Assembly (NCBI GenBank): GCA_035771175.1
Contig: CM069606.1
Coordinates: 27,051,816-27,115,815, forward strand
DNA length: 64,000 nt
Direction of reading: 5' to 3'
From: Paratinospora sagittata
Lineage: Eukaryota; Streptophyta; Magnoliopsida; Ranunculales; Menispermaceae
The translations under genes were made by a program, and so were the position numbers. The stretch's first letter is position 1; every line of letters starts with the position of its first letter. Below, one piece after another: positions 62,934-64,000 of this stretch. The notes under the pieces were generated by a model. That model was not told where the DNA came from. It worked only from the letters and a program-made list of their open reading frames with translations, and did not search any database.

Positions 62934-64000
62934 TTAGCTGTTGCAGGTTAAAGAGCAAGAGAGTACAGAATGTTTTGAATTCAAAAAGTTGTTTAATCCA
63001 AAGTTGTTTTGGGCCTGCTAGACAACGGGAATCATCAAGGTGTTAGTAGAGAATATTTCAATTAAGATAACCTAGCAAAACTGTGAAAGGAATAGAAAAA
63101 TGGAGCACGCAGAAGTGCCCACATTTTTCTCGTTAGAAATATCAGATTTTTGTCTCAGTCGTGGATTGCGTGCTTTTGGGTTGTGTAGCATGTTCTCTAT
63201 TGACAGACAGCAGGCTATAGCAGGTCTATGTACACAAACCCTAGAGCTCGAGTTTTTGACTTTCCGATAGCGTGTTATCAAGGCTTAAGGCGCGCTATTT
63301 CCCATTTTACTAAAAATGGAAAGATCACGGCAACAGCTTTAAAGCGAGTTATCAAATGGGATAGCGCGCTAGAGACAATTTTTCATAAAAACAAATGTTT
63401 TATTATAGAACCCTATCAGCGTGCTTTCAACACCAATAGTGCGTTACTGCCTTATAGAAAATTTTGGCAAATGTGTGGAAAGCCTTATTTTAAAAATCTA
63501 AGGAACGATTCCGTTGACTCAAAACATATTGAGATAAGATTATAAACTTTAAAATAATTCAACACTCATTGAAATTATGACTAAAACCATTCGAAAAACA
63601 TTTTTTTTCAAAATGAAATACTATATCGAAGTGATTTTGAAGACTTTGCAATTTTCAGAGTTTTAGTGCTGAGATTGATCGAGAGGTGGTACTACACACC
63701 AAAGATCAAACCAATGCATTAGACATGATATATGTCTCGGTTCTTCGAGCTTGATCTTTGTAGACTTCGATAGCTATTGTTTGATGTGTTGTTGATGATT
63801 AGTTGTAGCTCTTAGAAAAAAAAAATACAGGTGATGTGTTCTTGTTTGATGTGTTTTCTTACCGGGAACACTTCATATACTTACAATTTAAAACAATAGA
63901 TAGCCTCTGGAAATCTCAGCACAAAAGGGATGTAATGATGAACTTGCGAAATAATGAGGTTATCTTCAAGACAGTTTGCAATTTTGATTCAGTTCGAAGA
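62934..64000 (+). repeat. Monomer M54, cut by the window end (1067 bp)
   Basis: M45/M51 type (CTCAGTCGTGG, TTTAAAGCGAG, GGTA). The final ~120 bp lie beyond the window. Confidence 0.96.

Larger units (their letters stand above)
1..64000 (+). repeat. Satellite array, ~1.19-kb monomer, 53 complete copies plus one partial
   Basis: The same ~1188-1190 bp sequence is repeated head to tail from the first to the last base, with no inversion, gap or foreign insertion seen. Monomer starts (TTAGC[A/T]GTTGCAGG, chosen because base 1 begins there) fall at 1, 1189, 2377, 3564 and so on to 62934. Each copy keeps an EcoRI site near offset 44 and an overlapping SacI/XhoI site near offset 311, so those enzymes should give a 1.19-kb ladder. 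Length differences come from an A-run (8-12) and a few indels. Neither array end lies in the window. The long period, high identity and higher-order organisation are typical of eukaryotic heterochromatic satellites. The chromosomal location and host are not determinable here. Confidence 0.98.
58206..64000 (+). repeat. 3554-bp trimer, copies 2 and 3 (M50-M52, M53-M54 cut by the window end)
   Basis: M50-M52 (58206-61759) and M53-M54 (61760-64000) are adjacent copies with an exact 3554-bp step (58344 to 61898, 59518 to 63072). Both share with M44-M46 the 15-bp deletion monomer followed by the CTCAGTCGTGG/TTTAAAGCG monomer. The third unit is cut by the window edge. Confidence 0.92.

Noticed and set aside
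1..64000. CRISPR array, rDNA spacer, LTR element or telomeric repeat
   Set aside because: Copies are contiguous 1.19-kb units without unique spacers. No rRNA or tRNA sequence, TG...CA ends, primer-binding site, polypurine tract, reverse transcriptase or TTAGGG-type run is present.
1..64000. A new gene-based biological system
   Set aside because: No frame has convincing coding evidence, and everything visible is explained by tandem repeat evolution. What is interesting here is repeat structure, not encoded machinery.

Overview
The window is one uninterrupted block of tandemly repeated satellite DNA. I see no protein-coding gene, RNA gene, intact transposon or single-copy flank in it. The unit is an unusually long, AT-rich monomer of about 1.19 kb, arranged head to tail on one strand. 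In the phase that starts at base 1 there are 53 complete monomers and a cut 54th, here called M1 to M54. Monomers differ by scattered point changes and a few indels. Their lengths (1174 to 1192 bp) are fully explained by an A-run of 8 to 12 residues plus small deletions or insertions, so a constant 1180 bp core plus A(n) describes almost all of them. A megabase-type satellite of this form points to a eukaryotic nuclear genome, in heterochromatin such as centromeric, subtelomeric or knob DNA. I cannot name the species or chromosome region from sequence alone, and I do not recognise the family.

Higher-order structure changes along the window. M1-M3 and M4-M6 form a 3563-bp trimer present twice. 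M7 to M11 (about 7.6-12.6 kb) recur at about 19.5-25.7 kb with one extra monomer. M12-M14 are three nearly identical monomers. M25-M33 alternate two monomer types as a 2378-bp dimer. M36(end)-M44 holds a 4746-bp tetramer twice. M44-M46, M50-M52 and M53-M54 share a 3554-bp trimer, with M47-M49 lying between its first and second copies. Chimeric monomers (M7, M20, M40, M49) mark likely unequal exchange or conversion points.

Inside a monomer (M1 coordinates) the visible structure is: a unique EcoRI site (44-49) and overlapping SacI/XhoI sites (311-319); a region built of about three diverged 74-bp subrepeats (333-554) with a CpG-rich motif and a perfect TAGCGCGCTA palindrome; a T8 run (668-675); a 10-bp inverted repeat with a nested 6-bp stem (767-827); a 14-bp direct repeat (844-857 and 907-920); and the variable A-run (883-890).

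Open frames recur with the monomer, but most lack an ATG, several are broken in some copies, and differences in the longest one are nearly all amino-acid changing. I therefore do not call genes. The points most worth a second look are the changing higher-order periodicity, a 4-bp micro-inversion that marks one monomer lineage, the buried 74-bp subrepeats, the conserved nested hairpin, and a 105-codon frame opened by two different base changes of the same stop codon.
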